Source: Pantoea sp. CCBC3-3-1 (lineage in GTDB: Bacteria; Pseudomonadota; Gammaproteobacteria; Enterobacterales; Enterobacteriaceae). Taken from it: DNA of 64,000 nt. The notes under the pieces were generated by a model that saw only the letters and a list, made by a program, of their open reading frames with translations, was not told the origin of the DNA and did no database searches. Positions within the stretch are counted from its first letter, which is position 1. Each line of letters starts with the position of its first letter. Both the position numbers and the translations under genes were made by a program. Shown piece by piece: positions 52,897 through 60,854 of this stretch. Location: positions 4,154,001 through 4,218,000 of the forward strand of contig NZ_CP034363.1 in assembly GCF_007981265.1 (NCBI RefSeq), given 5' to 3'.

Positions 52897-53371
52897 TTCA
52901 CACTCCGTTATAAATCGATAATTAACCTATTTTCAGGCATCCCTTTACCGGCCCTGGCTCAGGCTGCCGGGCATTAATTGCAAAGCCCATGCCAGATCAA
53001 AAAAAGGATATTTATCATATAATTAATAATTAAAGAGGAAGTTTCCCTTCCGCTCAGAGCGGAAGAAAATGGGTGATGGGCGGAAAAAACCAGCGTTCTT
53101 TAGCGAACGTCCTCTGTGCTGCCTTCTCTATTAACAGCGGTGCAGCCTGGACAATGAATAGCGTGGATAATTAACTAACAAATAGAAATCTATTAATTAA
53201 CAATTAATCAGATAAAAATAATTTAATGGCATCATAAAGCTTACAATAATAAACATCTCCTTAATGAAGGCGTTATCTTATTCCCTAAATTTCATTAAAC
53301 GTTGAACAACTTATTTTAGTCAGTGAAAATATTGCCCTGTTCAAACGATCGGCTTTTTGGATATCAACGTT
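52897..53371. other. Intergenic region between fliS and lafZ
   Basis: A 475-base divergent gap, A+T-rich in its right half, where complete Flag-2 clusters carry flagellin and cap genes. No fragment of those genes is visible. Two small inverted repeats occur: TTCCGCT-CAG-AGCGGAA near 53048-53064 and CGTTC-TTTAGC-GAACG near 53094-53109. No convincing sigma-28 promoter was found. Confidence 0.45.
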
Positions 53372-54325
53372 ATGACTTCTCAATGTGTGATTTATCACTG
53401 GTTGATTGATATGCGTTCAGGTTCGTTGATCCATCAGCTGACGGGTGAACAGCGACGTCTGGGTGAATATCAGCTGAAACTGCTGATTGTTTTGGTTCAA
53501 CACGCCGGTAAAATTCTGACGCGTGAGGAGTTGAATACGCTGGTTTGGGAGCGGCGTGTCATTGGTAATAACAGCCTGCCTAACGCTATTCATGCCTTAC
53601 GCGTGGCGCTGGAAGATGATGGTAAACAACAGCGTATTATTAAAACCATCCCCAAAAAAGGCTATATCCTGGAAGCAGAATTTTGCGATTTTATACGGGA
53701 CGAAGAGTACGCCACAGAAACGCCAGCGTTTTCCGCTTCCGTGCTCACTGAGCCTGAAGCGGAAAACGGACCTGAAGCGGAAAGGTTAGCCTTTTCTGAA
53801 GTGCAGGACGGAAGCGGCGAGCAAACTCACGCTCTTGCCAGCGCCCATGAGGAATGGCAAAAAGAGTCACAAAAAGAAAGCGCCAGGCTGACCCAGGCTC
53901 TACAGAAAAAGCACAACCGATTCTGGCGTGGTATGTGTTTAGCGCAGGCGGCATTGTTACTGTTAACGCTGATTTTTCTGGTACGGCAAACCACGCCCGC
54001 CCTGCAAGTGACTGAACAGGCGTCCGGCACGTACAGCAATATTCATATTTATACGCTGAACGCCGGAGAAAACATAAATAAACGGCTTAGCCCTTCACTT
54101 TTCGCCATCAACGCGCTGTTAATGGCCCAGAAGATGCAAATGCAGGTCTACTTCCAGGCCACTGCCACTACCCTGAATTACACGCTGGTCCTCAACGATG
54201 GCTGTTCTCGTCGCCAGCTGGCGATGAATATTGCCCAGTTTCGCAGCGATGAAGTTCAACTCAACGCACTGATTTATCGGGAAACGGAGAGAGAAATAAA
54301 TGAAATGGCGAACTGCGTCAATTAG
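53372..54325 (+). CDS. lafZ: Transmembrane winged-helix regulator (LafZ/CadC-like)
   Basis: ToxR/CadC-type one-component regulator, about 317 aa. The OmpR-type winged helix fills residues 5-100 (LGEYQLKLLIVLVQHAGKILTREELNTLVW, NNSLPNAIHALRVALEDD, IKTIPKKGYILEAEF). A charged linker, one transmembrane helix (AQAALLLLTLIFLV) and a periplasmic domain of about 110 residues with two cysteines follow. LafZ is the membrane regulator of Flag-2 loci, and place and domain order fit. The ATG at 53372 is used; a TTG five codons earlier is possible. The last 26 bases overlap the next gene. Confidence 0.78.
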   Translation: MTSQCVIYHWLIDMRSGSLIHQLTGEQRRLGEYQLKLLIVLVQHAGKILTREELNTLVWERRVIGNNSLPNAIHALRVALEDDGKQQRIIKTIPKKGYILEAEFCDFIRDEEYATETPAFSASVLTEPEAENGPEAERLAFSEVQDGSGEQTHALASAHEEWQKESQKESARLTQALQKKHNRFWRGMCLAQAALLLLTLIFLVRQTTPALQVTEQASGTYSNIHIYTLNAGENINKRLSPSLFAINALLMAQKMQMQVYFQATATTLNYTLVLNDGCSRRQLAMNIAQFRSDEVQLNALIYRETEREINEMANCVN

Positions 54326-54770
54326 CCTGATGCTGCTAACGCTGCTGCTGATCGGCGCAGCAGTCGTCAGGGATCTTTTTTGTTCATCAATGTATCACGC
54401 GCAGCTGTTTCAAGGTCGCGCCAGCGCTAATCCGTCCAATTTTCAGATGGGATATTACGATCTGCTGTCTAAAAACAGCGAGCTCTATAATCTTCATTTT
54501 GAAGCCAGCGATAAAACAGTGATGCTGAAACTTTATAACCCGGACGACAACCGTTTACAGATTAAAGTGCGCATGATGCTCAAGGGCGCCACCTCGCAAG
54601 GGCTAATCTACGATTATCAGCCGGTCTATATCACTAACAGAAATGACGGATTAATGATCTCCAGCGTGCTGAGCTACCTTGAGCAGGAAAAGATCTTTTT
54701 TAGCCGGATCCGTTCTGCCGAGGGTGAAATTACCGCCATTTCAACCGGGCAAATTTTCAGTAATCTTTAA
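54300..54770 (+). CDS. Small inner-membrane protein, FidL/YqeJ-like partner of LafZ
   Basis: A 156-aa protein with one N-terminal transmembrane helix (ISLMLLTLLLIGAAVV) and a periplasmic domain. It overlaps the lafZ gene by 26 bases, so the two are coupled. Other CadC-like regulators are paired with such short membrane proteins (MarT/FidL, YqeI/YqeJ, in a way ToxR/ToxS), which modulate the sensor domain. By analogy it probably tunes LafZ. No sequence signature beyond this arrangement can be claimed. Confidence 0.6.
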   Translation: MKWRTASISLMLLTLLLIGAAVVRDLFCSSMYHAQLFQGRASANPSNFQMGYYDLLSKNSELYNLHFEASDKTVMLKLYNPDDNRLQIKVRMMLKGATSQGLIYDYQPVYITNRNDGLMISSVLSYLEQEKIFFSRIRSAEGEITAISTGQIFSNL

Positions 54771-54834
54771 CTACCGCTCAGGATATTACAGACTCTGCTG
54801 CCGGAGAGGCGGGTCTGGCCCGCCAGTGCCCGGC

Positions 54835-55338
54835 TCATATCACCACCAGTTCTGCATCAAGCGCGCCCGCCTCTTTTAGCGCCTGAAGGATGGCCAGCGT
54901 ATCGTTCGGTGAAGTCCCCAGGCTGTTAAGCGTGTCGACAATGCTGCGCAGGTGGGTACTTGTGGAAAAGATAGTTTTCTGACCCGCGCCACGATGCATA
55001 ACGATTTCACCGGCTGCCGTAACGGCAGTTTTACTCCCGCCTGGCATGCCGGAAGGGTGAATCTTTCCGCTTTCCCGGATGATTACCTGCAAATGCCCAT
55101 GCGAGATCGCTGCGGCATGTACCCTAATCTCCTTGCCCGCTACCAGTGTGCCGGTACGAGCATTAAAAACCACACGAGCGGGCTTTTTACCTGCACGGAG
55201 AGATAACGCTTTTTGTTGAGGCGTAAAAGTGGGATCCACGGGCGTATTAAACGATACGGGGGTATGCCGGGACTGTGCCTGGGCAAGCCCCATCGTTAGC
55301 ATTGCCCCCAGCAAAAAAAATGTGAGTGATTGCGTCAT
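54835..55338 (-). CDS. Truncated flagellar P-ring protein FlgI (signal peptide plus C-terminal part)
   Basis: A 167-aa protein. After a signal peptide (LTFFLLGAMLTMGLAQAQ) comes a short linker and then the FlgI C-terminal part: VVFNARTGTLVAGKEIRVHAA, ISHGHLQVIIRESG, and STHLRSIVDTLNSLG with ILQALKEAGALDAELVVI. Full FlgI is about 365 aa, so roughly 200 residues of the N-terminal part are missing while secretion signal and frame are kept. AAGG upstream marks the ATG at 55338. It is the only survivor of the flgA-L block and points in the usual direction. It might still be made and exported. Confidence 0.75.
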   Translation of the reverse strand: MTQSLTFFLLGAMLTMGLAQAQSRHTPVSFNTPVDPTFTPQQKALSLRAGKKPARVVFNARTGTLVAGKEIRVHAAAISHGHLQVIIRESGKIHPSGMPGGSKTAVTAAGEIVMHRGAGQKTIFSTSTHLRSIVDTLNSLGTSPNDTLAILQALKEAGALDAELVVI

Positions 55339-55612
55339 TGCCAAACCTTAGAGCGAAAAAGGATTAAAGCAGCCTGTTAGCTGCTGAGTGGGGAATATAA
55401 GCGGCAGGCCTTATGCTTTCGTTAATGCACGGGCGGGACTAAGCTTCTGCTTTCTGGCTCGGACAGAGACAAAATGTTAGCGATCTATGCCTTCCCGGTA
55501 ATATGAAAGCCAATATGCCAGCGTTGTCAGCACGCCGATCCTGATCCTTTAAGTTCCCCAAATACCTGACGTCTTAGAGTTGTAGAAATATGACGTTAGG
55601 GAAAACAGCAGG

Positions 55613-55873
55613 ATGAAAATTTCAAGCATTAACCGGGCTTGCGCCCAAAAACAAACCGCACCTCTGCTACGCCAGGCATTCAGCGTAGCGCAGCTCCGGG
55701 CCGATCTGCCGGTTTTGCTCGGCTTTCAGGTCAGGCTGCGAGAGTTCCCCGAAATCAGTGAATGGCGTATTGCGTCAATGCAGCTGGCGCTGCAACGCAA
55801 CGAAATCCCTGCGGATTCAGCAGACATTGCCGCAGCGATGATGGTGTGGTTTTGCAGCAATAAAAATCGGTAA
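55613..55873 (+). CDS. FlgM-like anti-sigma factor, copy 1
   Basis: An 86-aa protein. The last half follows the FlgM C-terminal sigma-28-binding pattern: REFPEISEWRIASMQLALQR then IPADSADIAAAMMVWF, matching MPEVDLARVSEMKAAL and AMM in copy 2. The N-terminal half is not alike except for the opening MKIS. First of two tandem genes, 106 bases apart. It probably restrains LafS. Confidence 0.65.
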   Translation: MKISSINRACAQKQTAPLLRQAFSVAQLRADLPVLLGFQVRLREFPEISEWRIASMQLALQRNEIPADSADIAAAMMVWFCSNKNR

Positions 55874-55979
55874 ATCCCATTATGAGAGAAAAAAGGGATT
55901 ATCTGATTAAGAAGTTATTTAAACGGTCGCTTTCAGCAAGGTAACGTTGATAACTCTCTGAACAAAAAAAGAAAACACG

Positions 55980-56240
55980 ATGAAAATTTCCGCAGAAAAT
56001 CTTATTCATACGACCAGCCCGATCAATCAGGTTATCGCCAGCGCGGTGGAGAGTCCCGGCCAGGCAGCCGTATCGATTGCTGAAACAGGCCTGGTCAGCC
56101 AGACGCAGCAGGCGCTAAAAGCGATGCCGGAGGTGGATTTGGCCAGGGTCAGCGAGATGAAAGCCGCACTGGAAAACGGAACGCTTTCGCTGGATGGTAA
56201 CGTGCTGGCTAAAGCCATGATGGACTACTATCGGCGATAA
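55980..56240 (+). CDS. lfgM: Anti-sigma-28 factor FlgM, copy 2
   Basis: An 86-aa FlgM: MKISAEN at the start, an unstructured middle, then QQALKAMPEVDLARVSEMKAALENGTLS and LDGNVLAKAMMDYYRR, the standard sigma-binding helices. In a complete flagellum FlgM is exported after hook completion to free sigma-28; with no hook genes here that release may not work, or FlgM may leave through the retained gate. flgN is absent. Confidence 0.85.
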   Translation: MKISAENLIHTTSPINQVIASAVESPGQAAVSIAETGLVSQTQQALKAMPEVDLARVSEMKAALENGTLSLDGNVLAKAMMDYYRR

Positions 56241-56316
56241 GCCAAAGCGGCTTTTGTACGATCTCGGGCAGCCTGGCGTTTATTCTTGACCCTTTATCAT
56301 GATCCGCAAATATCCG

Positions 56317-57210
56317 TTATTTCAGCAATGCGATGCCGAAAACGGCGGGATTTGCGGTGAAAACGCGTTGTGGCCGGGCGCGCTGCCAGGCGGCAAACAG
56401 CGCGCTGATATTGACCGTATCCAGCGGCACGTTAAGCTGCATACAGAGCGCACAAAGCATCTTCAGCTGGAAAAAATGTTGGCAAAGATCGGCAAAAGCA
56501 AATTGCCATTCGGCGCTATTGCTGCCGGGAAACACATTGTGATAAAGCTCATAACCGAGAAAGTTGGCCAGTATTCGCGGCAATGCTTGCCAGCCGAGGC
56601 TTTGCTGCTGTAGCGACCGCAAGTGGTGTTGCAGACAATCGTCGGATGACAGGGCCAGTATTGAAAGCTGCCGTGATAATGCCTCACTGTAGTGCCCGGC
56701 AATATTAGCCTGAATATTTAGCTGGCCTAACGTCCGCAGCGCCGCCATCTTACAACCTGCACCATTTTTCCCTTCAGAAAACTCAGCGGCGGACTGGCGC
56801 TGCTGACCCGGATGCAGCAGCTCGTCCATCAGCGTTAACCCGGATTTACCTTTCTGTCGTTGCTGCATTTTTGTGAGAAAACGCCCCAGCTGAAACAGAA
56901 AAAAACAGGGATCCGCCTGGTTCACCGTAAGCAGTTGCAAACAACACTGATTCACCGCCCTGAGTTCAGAACAGAGCGGCGGCAGGTTTTCAGCTATCGC
57001 CTCGCCGATATGCAGTTGCAAAAATTTATCGTGACAGAGAATTTCTCGGGCCGCGCTATCGCAGCTCAGCACGGCGCTGTGACGCACCTGATTTTTCCAG
57101 CGCAGCTGGACCAGCGGCGAAGCGTTAAAACAGCCAGCGCAGCCACAAGCGTGTGGGATCGCTTGTAAACGCAAGACGTAATCGGGCATGTAACTTTCGA
57201 TAAGGCTCAT
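56317..57210 (-). CDS. Shortened FliB-like flagellin lysine-N-methylase (LafV-like)
   Basis: A 297-aa protein with a tentative match to FliB (flagellin lysine methylase, usually about 400 aa). It begins ESYMPDYVLRL as FliB does, has AVLSCDSAAREIL, then NLPPLCSELRAVNQCCLQLL, FLFQLGRFLTKMQ, and ends with LANFLGYELYHNVFPG, all in FliB order. The N-terminal cysteine cluster region, about 70 residues, is reduced to HACGCAGC. AGGA before the ATG at 57210 supports the start. Flag-2 loci carry such a gene here. No flagellin target is nearby. Confidence 0.6.
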   Translation of the reverse strand: MSLIESYMPDYVLRLQAIPHACGCAGCFNASPLVQLRWKNQVRHSAVLSCDSAAREILCHDKFLQLHIGEAIAENLPPLCSELRAVNQCCLQLLTVNQADPCFFLFQLGRFLTKMQQRQKGKSGLTLMDELLHPGQQRQSAAEFSEGKNGAGCKMAALRTLGQLNIQANIAGHYSEALSRQLSILALSSDDCLQHHLRSLQQQSLGWQALPRILANFLGYELYHNVFPGSNSAEWQFAFADLCQHFFQLKMLCALCMQLNVPLDTVNISALFAAWQRARPQRVFTANPAVFGIALLK

Positions 57211-57247
57211 CTCATTCCTGCACTCATTGTGAAAAAACAGCAACGGC

Positions 57248-57691
57248 TTACCTGCCGTTGCGGCCTCTGCTTAGCCTGATTTCTGTCAACTGACGATCGC
57301 TCCGCTGCTGTTCCCACTGCTCCCGGCACTGCCGTTGTGCGGCACGCTGGCGCTCAAGGATCAGGCTCAGCGATTTTTCCCGGCAGGCCTGCTCAACCCA
57401 TTCCTGCGCCAGCGCTTCCTCACGAATTTGCGCCAGCGCCTGTTCCTGCTTCAGCCAGTCGATAATGCATTGGATGCCGGCCTCAAAACGGATCGGGTTA
57501 GAGAGCGTCGCCTTCCCGCTCTCTGGCCTTTGGCCCTGAGCACTCAGGCTGGTTAATTTATTGATAGTGTTGCTGTATCTTTGGCAAACCTGCTGTTGCC
57601 GGGCCAGCCTGCCGCTGGCCGCTTCCAGTTCGCTTTCGCGCATTTGTCGTAACAGTTCCAGCACGTCCAGCTTTTCGACTTTCTTGTCCAT
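57248..57691 (-). CDS. lfiJ: Flagellar export protein FliJ
   Basis: A 147-aa coiled-coil protein (heptads through most of residues 10-140, rich in Q, E and R) in the position of FliJ, ending the fliE-fliF operon. FliJ normally links the FliI ATPase to FlhA and ferries chaperones. FliI and FliH genes, which should precede it, are missing: 58 bases separate it from fliF. Assignment rests on position, length and coiled-coil composition. Confidence 0.75.
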   Translation of the reverse strand: MDKKVEKLDVLELLRQMRESELEAASGRLARQQQVCQRYSNTINKLTSLSAQGQRPESGKATLSNPIRFEAGIQCIIDWLKQEQALAQIREEALAQEWVEQACREKSLSLILERQRAAQRQCREQWEQQRSDRQLTEIRLSRGRNGR

Positions 57692-57749
57692 GTTCTTTCC
57701 TTAGAATTAGGCTCAGGCGGCAAAAGGGCGAGCCTGAAGCTTTGGCAGT

Positions 57750-58970
57750 TTACGTTCGGTCAGGGCGGCGTCTGATACGTTTGAGCAGCAGGACAAGCGC
57801 CGACAGAATCAGCAGCGCGAGACCGCCACGCTGCCCCCAGTTAATCAGGTCTGGCTTTTCCCACCACGGCAGCGGCGGCTCGCTGTCAGGTTTGATTTCA
57901 GGGAAACTCAGCAGGCTGAGGGTCAAGACATCACCGCGTGATGTTTCAATCCCTGCCGCCTGATTGAGCATTTGCTGCACCTGAGCCTGATTTTCCGGCG
58001 TCCAGGCCGCGACGGCCGGCGCAGCACGATTAATCACTACCGAGACCGACAGCTTTTCCAGCTGATAGCCCGGATGGCGGATATGCCGCACGTCGCGGTC
58101 GTAGCTGGATTGCCGTTGCGGCTTAAGAAAACGTTCCCGTGTCTCTTCAATCTCATTGAAATTCACCCGGGGTACGACGCTGATGCGAAAATTGTCCGCG
58201 CCCACCACGGGAGCCAGCAAGTTTGCCAGGCTGCGTTCCGTCTCCTGACGCATCTGTTGCAGCAGATCGCCGTGGGTTTTACTGCCCGCAGTAGAGTGAC
58301 GCTTCGTTCCTGTGCTGGCAGAAAGCAGCGAGCCGTGCTGATCGACTACGCGAACTTCGCTCAGCTTCATACCCGGTACGCTGCCGGCAACAAGACTGAC
58401 GATAGCGGTTACCTGCTCATCACTAAGCTGCCTGCCGACATGTACGCGCAGCATCACTGAGGCAGTGCTGTCCGGTTTATTGCTCAAGACAAACGAGCTG
58501 GTTTCACTCAGGCCCAGATGCACGCGGGCGAATTCAACCGCATCAAGCGCCATAATGCTTTGCGCCAGCTCACCTTCCAGACTGCGCCGGAAGCGGACAT
58601 TCTGTATAAACTGGCTGCTGCCAAGCACGCTCTCTTTGTCCATCAGCTCATAACCCGCCGGAGAATGTGCCGCAACGCCTTTCGATGCCAGCGCCATGCG
58701 GGCTTTCGGCAGATCGGTTTCACGTACCAGCAGATTGCCGCTGTTGGGTTCTACGCGGTAAGAGATTTGCTCGCCGCTGAGAACCTCCACGACCTGCGCA
58801 ACAGGGATATTTTCCTGTGATCCATAAAGCAGGATGTAGTGGTTATCGTTTTGCCACAGCATTGCCACAACAATCGCCGTTGCTGCTATCGCTACCACGC
58901 CAGGCAACAGCCACTTTTTAAGACGTTCGTCAGTCAGAAATGCCCGACACGCCCTGATCTTTTCGTTCAC
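57750..58970 (-). CDS. lfiF: Flagellar MS-ring protein FliF, short form
   Basis: A 406-aa FliF; typical length is about 550. TM1 lies around residues 21-39, RBM1 around 45-105 (HYILLYGSQENIP), RBM2 around 110-230 (ESVLGSSQFIQNVRFRRSLEGEL and VARVHL-type strand here EFARVHLGLSE), RBM3 around 245-365 (DNFRISVVPRVNF, LEKLSVSVVINR). The collar loop in RBM3 is much shortened. TM2 (about 378-396) is followed by only ten basic residues, so the FliG-binding tail is absent. fliG itself is missing. Frame is intact. Confidence 0.88.
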   Translation of the reverse strand: MNEKIRACRAFLTDERLKKWLLPGVVAIAATAIVVAMLWQNDNHYILLYGSQENIPVAQVVEVLSGEQISYRVEPNSGNLLVRETDLPKARMALASKGVAAHSPAGYELMDKESVLGSSQFIQNVRFRRSLEGELAQSIMALDAVEFARVHLGLSETSSFVLSNKPDSTASVMLRVHVGRQLSDEQVTAIVSLVAGSVPGMKLSEVRVVDQHGSLLSASTGTKRHSTAGSKTHGDLLQQMRQETERSLANLLAPVVGADNFRISVVPRVNFNEIEETRERFLKPQRQSSYDRDVRHIRHPGYQLEKLSVSVVINRAAPAVAAWTPENQAQVQQMLNQAAGIETSRGDVLTLSLLSFPEIKPDSEPPLPWWEKPDLINWGQRGGLALLILSALVLLLKRIRRRPDRT

Positions 58971-58977
58971 GTTGAGC

Positions 58978-59328
58978 CTATAGTGTCGTGTTTATGACGT
59001 CGTCAAACGCCGTACTAAGCCTGTCACGTACCTGCGCCAGCACAGAAAAAGCGACGCTGTCCTTCTGACTTTCCAGCATGGCCGCAGCAGAATCGACCCG
59101 CCGTCCTGTTTCCTGGGCAGGCTGCTGCACGCTGGCAGCGTGCTGCACATTATCTCTGTGACTGATAGCCTGATTCAGCACCGCGCCAAAAGAAGGTTGC
59201 TGCATGCCGGTGACTCCATTTGCCATCGGCGGCAATGGGAGTGCGCTGGCCCCGGCACGCATTCGTGCCATTTCGGCCATCATCTGACGTTGTCCGACAT
59301 GCATATCGAAGGTAATTTTTTCTGCCAT
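58978..59328 (-). CDS. lfiE: Flagellar hook-basal body protein FliE
   Basis: A 116-aa FliE, the junction between MS-ring/export gate and rod. The C-terminal signature is DSVAFSVLAQVRDRLSTAFDDVINTTL, in pieces matching the FliE helix (VQVRN...AY..VM). A central SFGAVLNQAI is also typical. It starts the fliE-fliF-fliJ operon with seven bases to fliF. No rod genes are left in the window for it to connect to. Confidence 0.88.
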   Translation of the reverse strand: MAEKITFDMHVGQRQMMAEMARMRAGASALPLPPMANGVTGMQQPSFGAVLNQAISHRDNVQHAASVQQPAQETGRRVDSAAAMLESQKDSVAFSVLAQVRDRLSTAFDDVINTTL

Positions 59329-59348
59329 GTTTTACTTGCCTGTGGTTT

Positions 59349-60470
59349 TCAGGAGAGGTAGCTGGGATCGACACCCTGCGCACGCATGCTGGCCAGACGG
59401 TAGCGCAATGCCCGTGGCGTGATGCCCAGGCACGCCGCCGTCTGGGATTTATTACCCCGATGGCGTTTCAACAAGTCCAGGATATATTGGCATTCCGCCA
59501 TACGACCACGCTGTTTGATGGGGCTTTGCACGCTGGCGGCCCCGGTGTCATCGGAAGTCAGAGCGGGCTGCGGCTTCAGGTTCAGGCCAAAGCAACGTTC
59601 ATCCAGCGGCGTACCGCAGGACATAATCAGCCCACGCTGCACCGCATTTTCCAACTCACGTACATTGCCAGGCCATTCATAGCGTTGCAGATAGCTGCGC
59701 GCGCTGTCGGTAAGATGAGGTTTGCTGCTGCAAAAATCCTGATACTTACGGATAAAAAATTCAGCAAGCGGGACGATGTCCTCCACTCTTTCGCGCAGTG
59801 GCTTGAGCTGGACAGGCACCACGGAAAGCCGGTAAAAAAGATCCTGACGGAACCGCCCTGCCATGATCTCCGCTTCCAGATCCTTATTGGTCGAGGCAAT
59901 CAGTCTGATATTTAACGAAACAGATTTATGGCTTCCTAAACGCTCGACGCTTTTCTCCTGCAATACCCGCAGTAGTTTCACCTGTAGCGCTATTGGCATA
60001 TCACCAATTTCATCTAATAACAGCGTTCCGCCATTGGCCTGTTCAAATTTACCCGGCTGGCTGCTTACCGCGCCGGTGAACGCCCCTTTTTCATATCCAA
60101 AAAGGATGGCTTCCAACATATTTTCAGGAATGGCGGCACAATTAACACCGACATAAGGCGCGCCATTACAGAAAGCATGATGGTGAATATATTTTGCCAC
60201 GCATTCTTTACCGGTTCCCGTTTCGCCTGTTATAAGCACCGGAACGTTAAACTTTGCCACTCTCCGCGCCAGCGATAATAGATCCCTGCTGGATTGAGAA
60301 TGCGAAATAAAACCACTATCGAATTCATCTTCCCCGTTCATTTTCATTGAGAGCATTCCCAGGTTTAACGTTATCGTTTCACTTTGTTTAAGATGTGAGC
60401 AGCATACGCTTTCTGCGTTACACAAATCTCCCATTAATGAGATATTAAAATATAAACCCTTATCAATCAT
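59349..60470 (-). CDS. lafK: Sigma-54-dependent activator LafK
   Basis: NtrC-family activator of about 373 aa that turns on lateral flagellar genes with sigma-54. The AAA+ domain has Walker A (GETGTGKE), GYEKGAFTGAV (sigma-54 contact), Walker B (TLLLDEIGDMP) and the arginine finger region (FRQDLFYRLSVVPV); a C-terminal Fis-type HTH (NKSQTAACLGITPRALRYRL) follows. The N-terminal segment is short and lacks a receiver. Start is uncertain: ATG 60470 or TTG 60518. Divergent from fliP; fliM and fliN, usually next, are absent. Confidence 0.88.
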   Translation of the reverse strand: MIDKGLYFNISLMGDLCNAESVCCSHLKQSETITLNLGMLSMKMNGEDEFDSGFISHSQSSRDLLSLARRVAKFNVPVLITGETGTGKECVAKYIHHHAFCNGAPYVGVNCAAIPENMLEAILFGYEKGAFTGAVSSQPGKFEQANGGTLLLDEIGDMPIALQVKLLRVLQEKSVERLGSHKSVSLNIRLIASTNKDLEAEIMAGRFRQDLFYRLSVVPVQLKPLRERVEDIVPLAEFFIRKYQDFCSSKPHLTDSARSYLQRYEWPGNVRELENAVQRGLIMSCGTPLDERCFGLNLKPQPALTSDDTGAASVQSPIKQRGRMAECQYILDLLKRHRGNKSQTAACLGITPRALRYRLASMRAQGVDPSYLS

Positions 60471-60854
60471 TGGATTAACAAGAAACCCATCGATAAGCTC
60501 TCGTTTTTTAATAATCAATTAATAATGCCCAAGGGATTGCCATTCAGGCTGATAAGCAGTTTAATTTACGTCGTCGTTTCTCTGGCTGTCAGAATAACCC
60601 CCTCTTGCAAGTTGTTCTGCAGAGAGGCGACACTTAAAACAAGAGAAATTGAAAGCTGTAAATTTTAAAACACCAGGGATTATTAATAAGTCGTCAGGCG
60701 GGCTTTACTTTGCAAGCCCAAATAAAATAAGGCACGGATTTATCATCGCGAAGAACATTCAGAAATGATAAGGCGGGGATTTAATAAGTTGGTTCTACCT
60801 TCTTATCATATCCAGCATCTGCTTACGGATAAGCATTATCTGTTTGATACCAAA
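60471..60854. other. Divergent promoter region between lafK and fliP
   Basis: About 380 bases without a gene, where complete Flag-2 loci have fliM and fliN next to fliP. A GG-N10-GC pair (60736-60737 and 60748-60749) has the spacing of a sigma-54 promoter but poor flanking match. No FliM or FliN remnant was visible. The frame into fliP is open from 60765. Confidence 0.4.

Noticed and set aside
57750..58970. FliF as a frameshifted pseudogene
   Set aside because: The frame is intact, the protein ends cleanly after TM2 and the next gene starts 58 bases later; I see no remains of the tail in other frames.
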